A stretch of 64,000 bases of DNA, taken from positions 2,891,784-2,955,783 of the forward strand of contig NZ_JAMDLG010000001.1 in the NCBI RefSeq assembly GCF_023721715.1, in the 5' to 3' direction. This DNA comes from Parasegetibacter sp. NRK P23 (GTDB lineage: Bacteria; Bacteroidota; Bacteroidia; Chitinophagales; Chitinophagaceae). Under the pieces are notes generated by a model. The model made no database searches. It was given only the letters and a program-made list of their open reading frames with translations, and had not been told where the DNA came from. This document shows, piece by piece, positions 1 through 8,749 of this stretch. Numbering within the stretch: position 1 is the stretch's first letter; each line of letters begins with the position of its first letter. The translations under genes and the position numbers were made by a program.

Positions 1-2
1 AA

Positions 3-143
3 GGAGGAACGCAAAACTGGTTCCTTTCCAAAAATGGGCCATTCAATGCAATAAACAACGCGCAAACGTTTGCCCGATTTTCGTTTAAAGTCCAGCCATG
101 GCAGCTGCTTAAAATACCCGGACAAAATAAAAGCCCGGCCTAA
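3..143 (+). CDS. Possible C-terminal end of a gene entering from the left (unidentified)
   Basis: One plus-strand frame is open from the window edge to a TAA at 141-143, about 46 codons. The reading is compositionally protein-like (ends ...QPWQLLKIPGQNKSPA), and it runs into a terminator shared with the convergent gene to its right, which is what the end of a real gene would look like. No domain can be recognised from so short a piece, and an open frame of this length can occur by chance. Treat it as a possible partial gene only. Confidence 0.35.
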   Translation, partial: GGTQNWFLSKNGPFNAINNAQTFARFSFKVQPWQLLKIPGQNKSPA

Positions 144-155
144 ACGACCGGGCTT
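131..155 (-). terminator. Rho-independent terminator of the amidohydrolase operon, possibly bidirectional
   Basis: Perfect 8-bp stem AAGCCCGG (131-138) and CCGGGCTT (148-155) with a 9-nt loop. On the minus strand it is followed by TTATTTTG, so it sits about 30 nt after the stop of the minus-strand amidohydrolase gene. The stop codon of the possible left-edge gene falls inside the loop. Confidence 0.85.
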
Positions 156-183
156 CCACTTACTAAAAAGATAAGAATAGATA

Positions 184-1482
184 TTATTTCAGACCGTATT
201 TTTTACGGTAACGTTCATCCAGTTGTTTGTGTTTGTCCGTAAGGTCAAGGTAACGGCCCTGAATAAACGCCATTGTAATTTTGCTGGAGCGCATATCCAG
301 TATATCGCCTTCGCTGACCACGAAGTTGGCGTCTTTTCCTACTTCAATGGAACCGGTAGCGGCATCCACGCCCAGTATCTTCGCTGGATTGAGCGTGATC
401 GCCTGCAAGGCTTCCTCTTTGCTCAAACCGTAAGCCACGGCAGTACCGGCGTTGAATGGGAGGTTACGGCCCCTTGTCTGACCATCTTCATCGCCGATGG
501 CATACAGCACTCCTGCTTTCTGAAGCGCCACGGCTGTTTTATAAGGCTGGTCCACATCATCATCTTCCATAGTGGGCAGCGCGTGAGACTGGGCCAGGAT
601 TACGGGCATATCCAATTGTTTCAGCATGTCGGCGATCAGGAAGCTTTCACTTCCACCCACGATCACTACATCGAAACCGAATTCCTTCTTAAAATCGGCA
701 GCTACCAGCATTTCTTTTACAATGCTGCAATGGATGAATAATTTCTGTTTCTTGTCAAACAATCCTTTCACCGCGTCGAATTTGAGGTTGGTATTCTCAT
801 GCTGCGGCGCCTGGTACCAGGCTTTCGCTTCGCGGAAGAATTGTTTCACGGCTTCGATCCTTTCCATAGGATCCGCCGCGGGTGCGGCCTGGCGGAAACG
901 ACCACCCCTTCCGCCCCGGTTCAGTAAACTGGGCATCCGGAAATGTACGCCGCCATCCATTTTTACCACTGCGTCTTCCCAATGCCAGGCATCGAGTTGC
1001 ACTACGGAAGATGTTCCGCTGATAAGTCCACCTTCCGGTACCACGTTCGCAAAAAGTATCCCGTTCGATTTCAGGGTATTGATCACCTTTGAATCGGTAT
1101 TGTACGCCACAATGGAACGGATATTCGTATTCAGCTCCCCCAGTTCGCGGGCATCGGCCGAGGCGCGCACGCTGCTCACTTCCACGAGTCCCAGGGTGGA
1201 GTTTGGGAGAATGAGCCCCGGATAAACATGCTTTCCCGCGGCGTCGAACACTTTCACATCATCCGCAGGAATGGGCATATTGACGGCGATGGCTTCTATT
1301 TTTCCATTGCTCACTTTTATGGTCACGTTTTCCAATACCTTTCCGTTGCCCACATGCACCGTGGCATTTTTCAGGAACAGCAGTCCCTTATAAGCAGGCG
1401 CGGGATAAACATCAGCCTGCGCCATGGCCAGGTTCAGCATACAGGTGCTGAAAAGGGCCAGTATATATTTCAGTTTGAACAT
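184..1482 (-). CDS. Exported amidohydrolase-family protein lacking the N-terminal HxH metal motif
   Basis: About 432 aa with a Sec signal peptide (FKLKYILALFSTCMLNLAMAQ). The fold is that of cyclic amidohydrolases of the imidazolonepropionase type: a small N-terminal beta domain, a metal-dependent barrel, then the usual C-terminal stretch (TLNPAKILGVDAATGSIEVGKDANFVV). Where active family members have PGxIDxHxH, this protein reads PGLILPNSTLGL (about residues 89-100), so two metal ligands are missing. Later histidines (LFIHCS, AQSHALP) and IGDEDG remain. It may be inactive, use fewer metals, or work with the larger paralogue immediately upstream. A TTG at 1509 opens the frame earlier; I prefer the ATG at 1482 because it starts a clean signal peptide and follows an A/G-rich stretch. 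It lies 29 bp behind the upstream gene, so one operon. The true substrate is unknown. Confidence 0.85.
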   Translation of the reverse strand: MFKLKYILALFSTCMLNLAMAQADVYPAPAYKGLLFLKNATVHVGNGKVLENVTIKVSNGKIEAIAVNMPIPADDVKVFDAAGKHVYPGLILPNSTLGLVEVSSVRASADARELGELNTNIRSIVAYNTDSKVINTLKSNGILFANVVPEGGLISGTSSVVQLDAWHWEDAVVKMDGGVHFRMPSLLNRGGRGGRFRQAAPAADPMERIEAVKQFFREAKAWYQAPQHENTNLKFDAVKGLFDKKQKLFIHCSIVKEMLVAADFKKEFGFDVVIVGGSESFLIADMLKQLDMPVILAQSHALPTMEDDDVDQPYKTAVALQKAGVLYAIGDEDGQTRGRNLPFNAGTAVAYGLSKEEALQAITLNPAKILGVDAATGSIEVGKDANFVVSEGDILDMRSSKITMAFIQGRYLDLTDKHKQLDERYRKKYGLK

Positions 1483-1511
1483 TGCTCTTTTTTTCAGATT
1501 TGAATTCAATA

Positions 1512-4500
1512 TTATTCCTGTTCCGCATCAATCACCAACAAACCATGGTCGTGTGCGTGTTCGCTGCAACTGTGCATGATCAGCATACTGGCTTCCGCAG
1601 GACGCGTAGGCATACCGGCTTTCTTTTCGCCCAGCATTTTCTGCACGAGGCGGTTTCTTTCCGCCACGATGTTTTTACGCATCTGCGCATCCTTTTCGCG
1701 GTCGAAATAAACGATGCCGTCCACGATGGTTTTTTCAGATTTGGCGTAGATGCTGAGGGGATGATCGCTCCACAATACCAGGTCCGCGTCTTTACCAGGT
1801 TTGATGCTGCCCACACGATCGTCCACATGTAACATCTTAGCAGGATTCAGCGTCACCATTTTCAGCGCGTCTTCTTCGCTCATACCACCGTACTTCACGC
1901 TTTTGGCGGCTTCCTGGTTCAGGCGGCGGGCCATTTCAGCGTCATCGGAGTTGATGGCCACGTTCAATCCTACATTGTGCATGATGGTCGCGTTGTAAGG
2001 AATGGCATCCACCACTTCCATTTTGTACTGCCACCAATCGGAGAAGGTGGAAGCCGCGGCCCCGTGCGTTTTCATTTTATCGGCCACTTTATAGCCTTCC
2101 AGAATATGCGTAAAAGTATTGAAGCGGAAACCGAATTTTTCGGCTACCCGCATGGCTGCCACGATTTCGCTTTGAACGTAAGAATGGCAGGTAATGAACC
2201 GCTTCTTTTCCATGATCTCCACCAGGGCATCCAGTTCCAGGTCACGGCGGAAATTCATTGTACCCTTCTTTGCCTTCGCTGCATCGGAAGCGGCTTTCAT
2301 CGCATTCTTATAATCTGTTGCGCGTTGGAAGGCATCTGTAAGCACTTGTTCAACGCCCATACGCGTATCGGGGAAGCGGTTATTGTTCTGGCTGCTGGAG
2401 CGTTTTACGTTCTCCCCGAGTGCGAACTTGATGAAGCCGTCCCAGTTTTTGAACTTTAGTCCTTCGTCGTTCGCGCCCCAGCGCAGTTTCAGCAACTGGG
2501 TTTGTCCACCGATGGTGTTGGCCGAACCGTGCAGGATATGCGAAGAAGTAACCCCGCCGCTGAGCTGGCGGTAGATATTGATGTCATCGGGATCAAGGTT
2601 GTCGGCGATCCGCACTTCCGAAGTCACCGACTGCGCACCTTCATTGATGGAAGCCGCGGCGATATGGGAGTGTTCATCGATGATGCCCGCGGTAAGGTGT
2701 TTGCCGGTTCCATCGATCAGTTTCGCGCCGGAGGCGGAAATATTTTTACCTACCTGTACGATCTTGCCATCCCGGACCAGCACATCCGCGCCTTCCAGTT
2801 TGCCTTCTTTTTCATTGGTCCAAACGGTGGCGTTTTTAATAAGGATGGTTTCCTGCTTCGGCATTTCTTCCCAGCCATAGCCATTGAAAGGGAAGCTAAC
2901 CTTGCCCATATCGATGGCTTTTTCGGCACGTTTGCGGTCTTCTTTTACCACGGCGTCCTTTATTTTAGCCGCCGTCCAGGTAAATGCCTGTCCGCTGGTA
3001 TCCGCGCCGGTTCCCTGCCAGGTTTCTCCGTTGCTTACGCCGCTGAAACGAATGGCGGAAGGCGCTTTTTTAGTTTCCGGGAAACTGAATTTAACGGTTT
3101 TGCCGTCAAAGCTGAACTTCGCGCTTACCGTATCTGCCGCGATGAGTGAAGCGGCGGAAACGGATTTCACGTCCAGCGTATAGGTTTTACCGGTAGATGT
3201 TTTAACGAGGTAAGTGCCTCCTGTTTCGTGCCATGCGTTTTCCCGGATGGCGTATTTTTCGCCCTGCACCCAGTTCTGGAGCAGGATGGTTTTCTCCTCG
3301 AAAACAGGACCGGAGGTCACCAGAAAATTTGCGAGCTTGCCCGGTTCCAGCGTCCCTACCTGGTCGGCTACCCCGAGTAAAGTAGCGGGGTTTTTAGTAA
3401 GCGCTTCCAGCGCGGCTTTTTCGGAAAGACCATATTGCATGGCTTTGCGCAACACGGCAACGAACTGTTTCATGTCGCGCATGTCCGATGGTGTGAGGCA
3501 GAAGGTAATACCGGCTTTTTCAAATGCAGCAGGATTGGAAGGCGCCATTTCCCAATGCTTCATATCCTGGAGGGAAACGAAACGTGCTTCGGAGGGGTCT
3601 TCCACATCCATGGCCTGGGGAAATTCCAATGGCAGGATGAACGCGGCTTTGGTGGCGCTCATTTCCGCGATGCGCTGGTATTCGTTTCCACCGGCTTTAA
3701 TAATGTATTGCACACCGAATTCATCGCCGATCCTGTCGGCGCGGACAGCGTTCCATTTGTCGTTGGCCTCGAATACCTGCGGCAGGTTTTGTGCTTCGTT
3801 GAATGCTTTCAGCGACAGGTTAACGCCTTCTGCCTTTGGATTGCTTTTATACCATGCGGCGTCAATAAAGTTCTGGCGCAGCAGGGCGATGGTACCCATC
3901 ATGCTGGAGGGGTAACTTTGTGTGGAGCTGCCTTTGCTGAAAGAATAGTGCGCGGTGGCCTTATCTTTCAGCATTACGAGGTTTTCTTTCTTATCGGCGA
4001 GGGTCACCACGGTGCCGGTGCCGCGCGCGATGCCATCTTTTTGGTGGGTAAGCACGGTACCGAAGCCGATTTCACGGTAAGCTTTGGCTTTGGCGGGATC
4101 GGCATTGAAAATGGACGCCGCGCTCACATCGGCACGAATGGCCTGGTTCCAGCCGAAAGCGCCTTTCTGGTTACTGGTCAGTTGCGCAGGTGCGCCGAAA
4201 CTGAATCCGCCAGAGCGCTGCGGAACAGGTATCCCATAGTCACTGTAAATATCAATGAAACTGGGGTAGATGAATTTGTTGCTGCAATCGATCACGACCG
4301 CATCTTTCGGAACGGCTACGCCGGTTCCGGCAGCCACAATACGTCCGTCGCGTACCACAAGGGTGGCTTTTTCGATTTTCGTGGCGGCATCCTTTACCAA
4401 AGTGGCGTTGGTGAAAGCATATACCCCTTCCCTTTTATCGGCCACCCCGTTCTCGGGAAAAGTGGGCTGCGCATAAAGAGAAAAGGAGCAGGATACAAGT

Positions 4501-4586
4501 GTGGCGGTGAGAAAACGATTCCGCCAGCGGTGCAAAAGCAGTTTTCGGCCTCCGGTGTTCCGGACCGGTTGGTTTAGTAGACTCAT
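1512..4586 (-). CDS. Exported double-domain amidohydrolase (N-terminal half degenerate, C-terminal half canonical)
   Basis: 1024 aa with a signal peptide ending near SFSLYAQ. The protein is two amidohydrolase modules in tandem. The first (about residues 45-560) has the family's C-terminal signature (LTKNPATLLGVADQVGTLEPGKLANFLV), but its metal motif reads FIDIYSDYG (111-118) instead of HxH. The second (about 575-1000) is canonical: AGIIDEHSHIAA with His639 and His641, then TCHSYV, FTHILEG, NSDDAEMARR and TLNPAKMLHVDDRVGSIKPG. Only the second barrel is expected to be catalytic, probably on a cyclic amide or peptide-like substrate in the periplasm. It is first in a two-gene operon with the smaller paralogue and is transcribed divergently from deoC. 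Confidence 0.88.
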   Translation of the reverse strand: MSLLNQPVRNTGGRKLLLHRWRNRFLTATLVSCSFSLYAQPTFPENGVADKREGVYAFTNATLVKDAATKIEKATLVVRDGRIVAAGTGVAVPKDAVVIDCSNKFIYPSFIDIYSDYGIPVPQRSGGFSFGAPAQLTSNQKGAFGWNQAIRADVSAASIFNADPAKAKAYREIGFGTVLTHQKDGIARGTGTVVTLADKKENLVMLKDKATAHYSFSKGSSTQSYPSSMMGTIALLRQNFIDAAWYKSNPKAEGVNLSLKAFNEAQNLPQVFEANDKWNAVRADRIGDEFGVQYIIKAGGNEYQRIAEMSATKAAFILPLEFPQAMDVEDPSEARFVSLQDMKHWEMAPSNPAAFEKAGITFCLTPSDMRDMKQFVAVLRKAMQYGLSEKAALEALTKNPATLLGVADQVGTLEPGKLANFLVTSGPVFEEKTILLQNWVQGEKYAIRENAWHETGGTYLVKTSTGKTYTLDVKSVSAASLIAADTVSAKFSFDGKTVKFSFPETKKAPSAIRFSGVSNGETWQGTGADTSGQAFTWTAAKIKDAVVKEDRKRAEKAIDMGKVSFPFNGYGWEEMPKQETILIKNATVWTNEKEGKLEGADVLVRDGKIVQVGKNISASGAKLIDGTGKHLTAGIIDEHSHIAAASINEGAQSVTSEVRIADNLDPDDINIYRQLSGGVTSSHILHGSANTIGGQTQLLKLRWGANDEGLKFKNWDGFIKFALGENVKRSSSQNNNRFPDTRMGVEQVLTDAFQRATDYKNAMKAASDAAKAKKGTMNFRRDLELDALVEIMEKKRFITCHSYVQSEIVAAMRVAEKFGFRFNTFTHILEGYKVADKMKTHGAAASTFSDWWQYKMEVVDAIPYNATIMHNVGLNVAINSDDAEMARRLNQEAAKSVKYGGMSEEDALKMVTLNPAKMLHVDDRVGSIKPGKDADLVLWSDHPLSIYAKSEKTIVDGIVYFDREKDAQMRKNIVAERNRLVQKMLGEKKAGMPTRPAEASMLIMHSCSEHAHDHGLLVIDAEQE

Positions 4587-4632
4587 GTGTTTGGAAGTTT
4601 TAGAAGATATGATGCCGAAAATACGGAAACCC

Positions 4633-4661
4633 TTCGAAATAGATTCAATCGCCTACCTTTG
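4633..4661 (+). promoter_or_regulatory. Putative promoter for deoC
   Basis: A Bacteroidota -7 element TACCTTTG (4654-4661) lies 17 nt before the deoC ATG. The upstream element is weak (TTCG at 4633-4636, 17-bp spacer). The leader would be very short. Confidence 0.55.
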
Positions 4662-4678
4662 CCGGAGAATTACCGGAG

Positions 4679-5350
4679 ATGAATATCGCTTCTTTTATTG
4701 ACCATACTTTATTGAAACCCACGGCCATTACCGCCGACATTGAAAAACTATGCAGCGAGGCCGTAGAATATGGATTCGCCGCCGTATGCGTACCACCGCC
4801 CTACGTAAAAAGGGCCGCCGCGATACTGGCGCCGGTTGAAGTGAAAGTGGCCACGGTGGTGGGATTCCCATTCGGCTACTCCGCCATAGAAGCAAAGGTG
4901 GCCGAAACAGTACTGGCCATTGTGGATGGCGCCCACGAAATAGATATGGTGGTGAACATAACCGCAATCAAAAACGGCGACTGGGATTACCTCGCAAAAG
5001 AGATTCAACCCATCGCGGAGATCGTCCGGCAAAAAGGAAAGGCCATCAAACTGATCCTCGAAACGGGCGTACTCTCCAACGATGAAATCATCCGCTGTTG
5101 CGCACTTTACAGCAAGTTCCCGGTACAGTTCCTTAAAACCTCTACGGGATACGCTGAAAAAGGCGCCACCGTGGAAGCCGTGGAACTGATGCGGCAACAC
5201 CTACCTGCGCACATCGCCATCAAGGCGTCGGGTGGTATCCGCGACAAAGCCACCGCCCTGGCCATGATCAACGCCGGTGCCACCCGCATCGGATGCAGCG
5301 CGGGCGTGGCCATTGTAACAGAAACCCCGGTGAACGGGCATGGTTATTGA
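4679..5350 (+). CDS. deoC: Deoxyribose-phosphate aldolase
   Basis: 223 aa, the usual length for DeoC. It cleaves 2-deoxy-D-ribose 5-phosphate to acetaldehyde and glyceraldehyde 3-phosphate in deoxynucleoside catabolism, in the cytoplasm. The class I aldolase barrel is clear: IDHTLLKPTA at the start, HEIDMVVNI (Asp89), KLILETG, FLKTSTGY with the Schiff-base Lys153, and KASGGIRD with the second catalytic Lys182. The start follows a TACCTTTG promoter element closely. The SPOR-domain gene begins 27 bp downstream on the same strand. Confidence 0.96.
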   Translation: MNIASFIDHTLLKPTAITADIEKLCSEAVEYGFAAVCVPPPYVKRAAAILAPVEVKVATVVGFPFGYSAIEAKVAETVLAIVDGAHEIDMVVNITAIKNGDWDYLAKEIQPIAEIVRQKGKAIKLILETGVLSNDEIIRCCALYSKFPVQFLKTSTGYAEKGATVEAVELMRQHLPAHIAIKASGGIRDKATALAMINAGATRIGCSAGVAIVTETPVNGHGY

Positions 5351-5377
5351 TCTCCGTTCACCACTAAATATCACCGG

Positions 5378-5812
5378 ATGAAACAAGTTTTTATACTCCT
5401 CTTATTGGTGACCTGCTCCCTGGCGAGCTTTGCGCAAACCACTTCAAACGCCGTGGTGGTACACAAAGATCCACGGATCGATCAACTGGTGAAAAAACAG
5501 ATGGAGATCAATGAATACACCACCCGCGACAACCGTCGTACAGCAAAAGGGTTCCGTATTCAGGTGGTGAGCACCCGCGACCGTAACGAAGCCATTTCCG
5601 CCAAAACCAAAATGCTCCAGAATTTCCCGGCGCACAATTCGTACATTCAATACAACGCGCCATTCTTTAAACTGAAACTGGGCAACTTTAAAACCCGCGC
5701 CGAAGCCGAGCAGGTCATGCGGCAGGTGGTGAAGTTCTATCCCAGCGGCTCTTTCATTGTGGCCGAAACCATTGAGGTGAAGCTGGATAAGTTGGAGGAG
5801 GACGCTTTTTAA
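5378..5812 (+). CDS. Exported SPOR-domain protein
   Basis: 144 aa with a Sec signal peptide (KQVFILLLLVTCSLASFAQ) and a C-terminal SPOR repeat at about residues 57-135 (GFRIQVVSTRDRNEA...KLGNFKTRAEAEQVMRQV). SPOR domains bind denuded peptidoglycan glycan strands, so a periplasmic cell-wall-associated role is likely. No catalytic domain is present. It lies 27 bp behind deoC and may be co-transcribed. Its stop codon abuts a short inverted repeat (5813-5842). Confidence 0.85.
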   Translation: MKQVFILLLLVTCSLASFAQTTSNAVVVHKDPRIDQLVKKQMEINEYTTRDNRRTAKGFRIQVVSTRDRNEAISAKTKMLQNFPAHNSYIQYNAPFFKLKLGNFKTRAEAEQVMRQVVKFYPSGSFIVAETIEVKLDKLEEDAF

Positions 5813-5842
5813 TGTTGAATGATGGATTTTCATAATTCAACA
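5813..5842. repeat. Dispersed AT-rich intergenic repeat (family A), inverted copies
   Basis: TGTTGAAT (5813-5820) and ATTCAACA (5835-5842) form an 8-bp inverted repeat with a 14-nt loop containing GATGGATTTT. The same words recur at 6041-6092, 19735-19765, 19834-19859, 23341-23375, 23998-24037 and 24080-24118. Confidence 0.7.
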
Positions 5843-6040
5843 TATTTGCTCTCTTTTAAAAAGCACGAAGCTCTTCAACCGTTCTTGTTTATGGTATTCT
5901 GCTTTTTATTGGGCAACTTCCCATTGACGGAGCTTTACCAGTATTTCTTTCCATATACAACATTATCCGCTACTGCAAACTGTTTTTCTTTCCCATAATA
6001 ATTCACTTATTTTAGATGCTGAAATGCTGGATGAGTATGT

Positions 6041-6092
6041 GAATTCAACCTCCTCATTCAACATTCATCATTCAAAATTCAAAATTTCAAAT
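6041..6092. repeat. Family A intergenic repeat, directly before the M20 peptidase gene
   Basis: Words TTCAACATTCATCATTC, AAAATTCAAAATTTC and CAAATT in tandem. It is read in frame as FNIHHSKFKISN if the upstream ATG at 6024 is used as the start of the next gene, which argues against that start. Confidence 0.75.
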
Positions 6093-7268
6093 TTGCTCTC
6101 CGAAAAAATAAAAGCCCTAGCCCAACAATACGCGCCCGAAATGATCGCCGTAAGACATCATTTACACGCGCACCCCGAACTCAGTTACCAGGAATTTGAA
6201 ACGGCGGCCTTCGTGCAGGAAAAACTTCGTTCCTGGGGCATCCCATTTACCACCAAAGCCACCACCGGTGTAGTTGGCATTATTGAAGGAAAAAATCCTT
6301 CTTCCCGCATCATCGCACTGCGTGGCGATATGGACGCGTTGCCGATTGAAGAGGCCAACGATGTGCCGTATAAATCTACAAAGCCTGGCATCATGCACGC
6401 GTGTGGCCACGATGTGCATACCACCTGCCTGTTGGGCGCCGCGAAAATACTGCAGGAAACAAAAGCCGACTGGGAAGGAACCGTGAAACTCATCTTCCAA
6501 CCGGGAGAAGAACGCAACCCCGGTGGCGCGAGTTTAATGATCAAAGACGGTGCACTGGAAAACCCCGCACCGCAGGGCATTATAGGATTACACGTAAATC
6601 CCCAATTGGAAGTAGGCAAACTGAGTTTCAGAAGCGGGATGGTGATGGCCTCCGCCGATGAAATTTACATCACGGTGAAAAGCAAAGGCGGACACGCCGC
6701 CGCACCACATTTAACCGTGGATACCATTCTTGTGGCGGCGCACATCGTGACCGCGTTGCAACAGGTGATCAGCCGCAACAATAGTCCGTTCTCACCTTCC
6801 GTGTTGTCCATCTGCTCTATACAAGGCGGTCATACCACCAATGTGATTCCCAGTGAAGTGAAAATGATGGGTACCTTCAGGGCCATGAATGAAGAATGGC
6901 GCTTTAAGGCACACGAACTGATCAGGAACATCGTGGAAGGCACCGCGAAGAGCATGGGCGCCGAAGTGCACCTGCACATCGATGTTGGCTATCCCACCGT
7001 GCACAACAACGAAGCACTCACCACCAAAGCCTGGGACCAGGCTAAGTTGTACATGGGCGATGATAAGGTGGAAGAAACGGAACTGCGCATGGGGGCCGAA
7101 GATTTCGGTTACTATTCACAAGTGATCCCGGGATGCTTTTACAGGCTGGGGGTGATGAATAAGGAAAAAGGCATTACATCGGGGGTGCATACGCCAACTT
7201 TTGATATTGATGAATCGGCGATAGAGATCGGGATGGGTATGATGGCGTGGCTGGGGGCTTCGGTTTAG
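6093..7268 (+). CDS. M20D-family metallopeptidase (amidohydrolase, N-acyl amino acid deacylase type)
   Basis: 391 aa from a TTG at 6093. It hydrolyses an amide bond of an N-acyl amino acid or related compound using two metal ions, in the cytoplasm (no leader). Motifs: EMIAVRHHLHAHPELSYQEFE at the N-terminus, RGDMDALPIEE, HACGHDVHTT (metal ligands), LIFQPGEERNPGG (acidic catalytic and ligand residues), GGHAAAPH in the lid domain, and a late metal-binding region around MGAEDFGYYS. An ATG at 6024 keeps the frame open for 23 more codons, but those encode an intergenic repeat, and family members begin close to LSEKIKALA. The exact substrate cannot be told. Confidence 0.88.
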   Translation: MLSEKIKALAQQYAPEMIAVRHHLHAHPELSYQEFETAAFVQEKLRSWGIPFTTKATTGVVGIIEGKNPSSRIIALRGDMDALPIEEANDVPYKSTKPGIMHACGHDVHTTCLLGAAKILQETKADWEGTVKLIFQPGEERNPGGASLMIKDGALENPAPQGIIGLHVNPQLEVGKLSFRSGMVMASADEIYITVKSKGGHAAAPHLTVDTILVAAHIVTALQQVISRNNSPFSPSVLSICSIQGGHTTNVIPSEVKMMGTFRAMNEEWRFKAHELIRNIVEGTAKSMGAEVHLHIDVGYPTVHNNEALTTKAWDQAKLYMGDDKVEETELRMGAEDFGYYSQVIPGCFYRLGVMNKEKGITSGVHTPTFDIDESAIEIGMGMMAWLGASV

Positions 7269-7370
7269 GAAGTTTCACGCAATTGCTTCCTGCTTCGTTC
7301 CTCGCAGCCTCGCAGTTCGCAACGCAAGGGAGCGGAGACGCAAGGCATTGGTGAGTTGGCTGATTTCAAC
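7269..7370. repeat. Family B dispersed repeat (GACGCAAG/CGCAACG type)
   Basis: Carries TTTCACGCAATTGCTTC, CTGCTTCGTTCCTCGCAGC, TCGCAACGCAAGGGAGC and GGAGACGCAAGG. Related copies lie at 12752-12830, 18553-18728 and, inverted, 18845-18958. It is non-coding and fills gaps after genes. Confidence 0.75.
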
Positions 7371-7385
7371 TTATTCTAAAAAAAT

Positions 7386-7418
7386 ACGGGTTATGAATGG
7401 CTGAAATTCATAACCCGT
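7386..7418. terminator. Strong bidirectional terminator
   Basis: Perfect 13-bp stem ACGGGTTATGAAT (7386-7398) and ATTCATAACCCGT (7406-7418), loop GGCTGAA. On the minus strand it is followed by ATTTTTTTAG, ideal for the end of the minus-strand ABC operon; on the plus strand it follows the M20 gene. Confidence 0.88.
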
Positions 7419-7450
7419 TTGTATAGGCGACTGTTCTTACGAGACGAGCT

Positions 7451-7954
7451 TTACTGTTTCTTTTTAGCCTTTTTCTTCTTCTTATTTTCAACAACAGGCT
7501 GTTGCTCCTGTTCATTTCCGGATGTCTCCAGAATCGTATACTCCTTTACGACGAGTTGTAGCTTAGAACCAGTATCGGGATCGGAAGCAAGTGTTACCAG
7601 CGTATAGTTGTTTTCGCTCTTAATCTCTATGGTGGCATTCTCCTCGTGTTCGTCCCCTTTTCTCATGGAGGCCCTGTACTGCATGATACCGTTCTTCAGG
7701 AACTCTTTCCAGTCGCAACGAACGGTCTCCGTAATATTTCCTTCCACAGATTCCGTTTTGCCTTCCATGGTAGCTGTAAGGGTGATTTTACCATTGGCAA
7801 TTTCCAGGGAACATTCAAAGGGCATTTCCTGTCCAGGATTGCCGTTTTTGATCTCAATCCCTTTCGAGCATTTCAGCAAGATGGGTTTATCGCATTGCGC
7901 GAATGAAATTTTTCCAAGGATAAGCGCGGTTGCGAGTAAGATGTTTTTTAGCAT
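7451..7954 (-). CDS. Secreted protein of unknown function with a Lys-rich C-terminus
   Basis: About 167 aa, family not recognised. The start at 7954 gives a good signal peptide (LKNILLATALILGKISFAQ); a longer frame to 7990 adds 12 residues before it and is less likely. The mature part looks beta-rich (alternating KITLTATMEGKTESVEGNI), has three cysteines in the first 40 mature residues, and ends in a highly basic KKKKKAKKKQ tail. It is the last gene of the five-gene ABC/GntR operon, 39 bp behind the preceding gene, and is followed by a strong terminator. An envelope role linked to the ABC system is inference. Confidence 0.65.
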   Translation of the reverse strand: MLKNILLATALILGKISFAQCDKPILLKCSKGIEIKNGNPGQEMPFECSLEIANGKITLTATMEGKTESVEGNITETVRCDWKEFLKNGIMQYRASMRKGDEHEENATIEIKSENNYTLVTLASDPDTGSKLQLVVKEYTILETSGNEQEQQPVVENKKKKKAKKKQ

Positions 7955-7993
7955 GGGTGATAAAGGTTTGGGGGTGAATGTACAATTCAAAAG

Positions 7994-8725
7994 TTATTTC
8001 AGCAATTGTTTCAGGAAAGAAAGCGGGGCGTGAATGGTAGCGTTATCGCCAATAGCGGCATTCATTTTATTCACTTTCGCCCCTTTCTCCACGGTCAGGG
8101 ATGCATCTCCTTTCAAGTCCATATTCAGGTTGTCAACCCTCATATTATTGGCAAAAAGAACGCCACCACCACTCGCTTCAATAAACAAGGAGTTGATCAC
8201 CAATGAATCAGAAGTATTTTGATTCTCCCTTGTTCCCAGGTTCAGGGTTGCATACCCCTTTGTAACCAGGTGCAGAGAATCGATGGAATGGGTGTACTCA
8301 TTCAAATTCACCAGCGCTCCGTCTATCAGTAAAGTATAATCTTTGGGGATAGAAAGCTGGATAGCTGTATGCGTATAAGAGTTGGGGTCATTTCGGGTGG
8401 CGTATTCCAGGAAAAGTGTGTCCGATTGAATGTGGGAGTGCACACTGTCACGCTCCCATCCATTGTAATAGTTGAAATAAGCGGATGAATCCTGTATCAC
8501 CGTTACCTGGAATACATCTGCTCCAACTTCGGGTCCTTTTAACTTGATCACGGAATAGCCGGTTTCAGGCAACATTCTACGGGATGAGATGCCATCATAA
8601 TGAGGCTTATCATCCAAAACATATTCCCCTTTTTCTATTTTACTTTTCAGGGTGAATGCCAGGAACAAAGGCAGCGCAAACGCGAATACCCCCAGCGCGA
8701 GCAGAATTCTATTACTTGTTTTCAT
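7994..8725 (-). CDS. Membrane-anchored or secreted beta-rich protein (GIN/DUF2807-like)
   Basis: 243 aa. An N-terminal hydrophobic segment (RILLALGVFAFALPLFLAFTL) may be an uncleaved anchor or a signal. The rest shows repeating short beta strands with small and polar turns (LHLVTKGYATLNLGT, SLFIEASGGGVLFANN, VDNLNMDLKGDASLTVEKGA), as in the putative auto-transporter adhesin head GIN domain common in Bacteroidota. That assignment rests on pattern resemblance only. It is fourth in the ABC/GntR operon, 24 bp behind the regulator gene. Function unknown; sensing or buffering of envelope stress is one possibility. Confidence 0.6.
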   Translation of the reverse strand: MKTSNRILLALGVFAFALPLFLAFTLKSKIEKGEYVLDDKPHYDGISSRRMLPETGYSVIKLKGPEVGADVFQVTVIQDSSAYFNYYNGWERDSVHSHIQSDTLFLEYATRNDPNSYTHTAIQLSIPKDYTLLIDGALVNLNEYTHSIDSLHLVTKGYATLNLGTRENQNTSDSLVINSLFIEASGGGVLFANNMRVDNLNMDLKGDASLTVEKGAKVNKMNAAIGDNATIHAPLSFLKQLLK

Positions 8726-8749
8726 GATTAAAGTTTTTATGGTGGCGGG

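Noticed and set aside
3435-4577. A 380-codon open frame opposite the double amidohydrolase gene
   Set aside because: It lies wholly antisense to a clear amidohydrolase gene and has a His/Phe-rich, low-complexity translation. It is a shadow of the high GC third positions of the real gene.
6024-6092. N-terminal extension of the M20 gene from the ATG at 6024
   Set aside because: The extra 23 codons encode the family A repeat. The protein start typical of the family fits the TTG at 6093.
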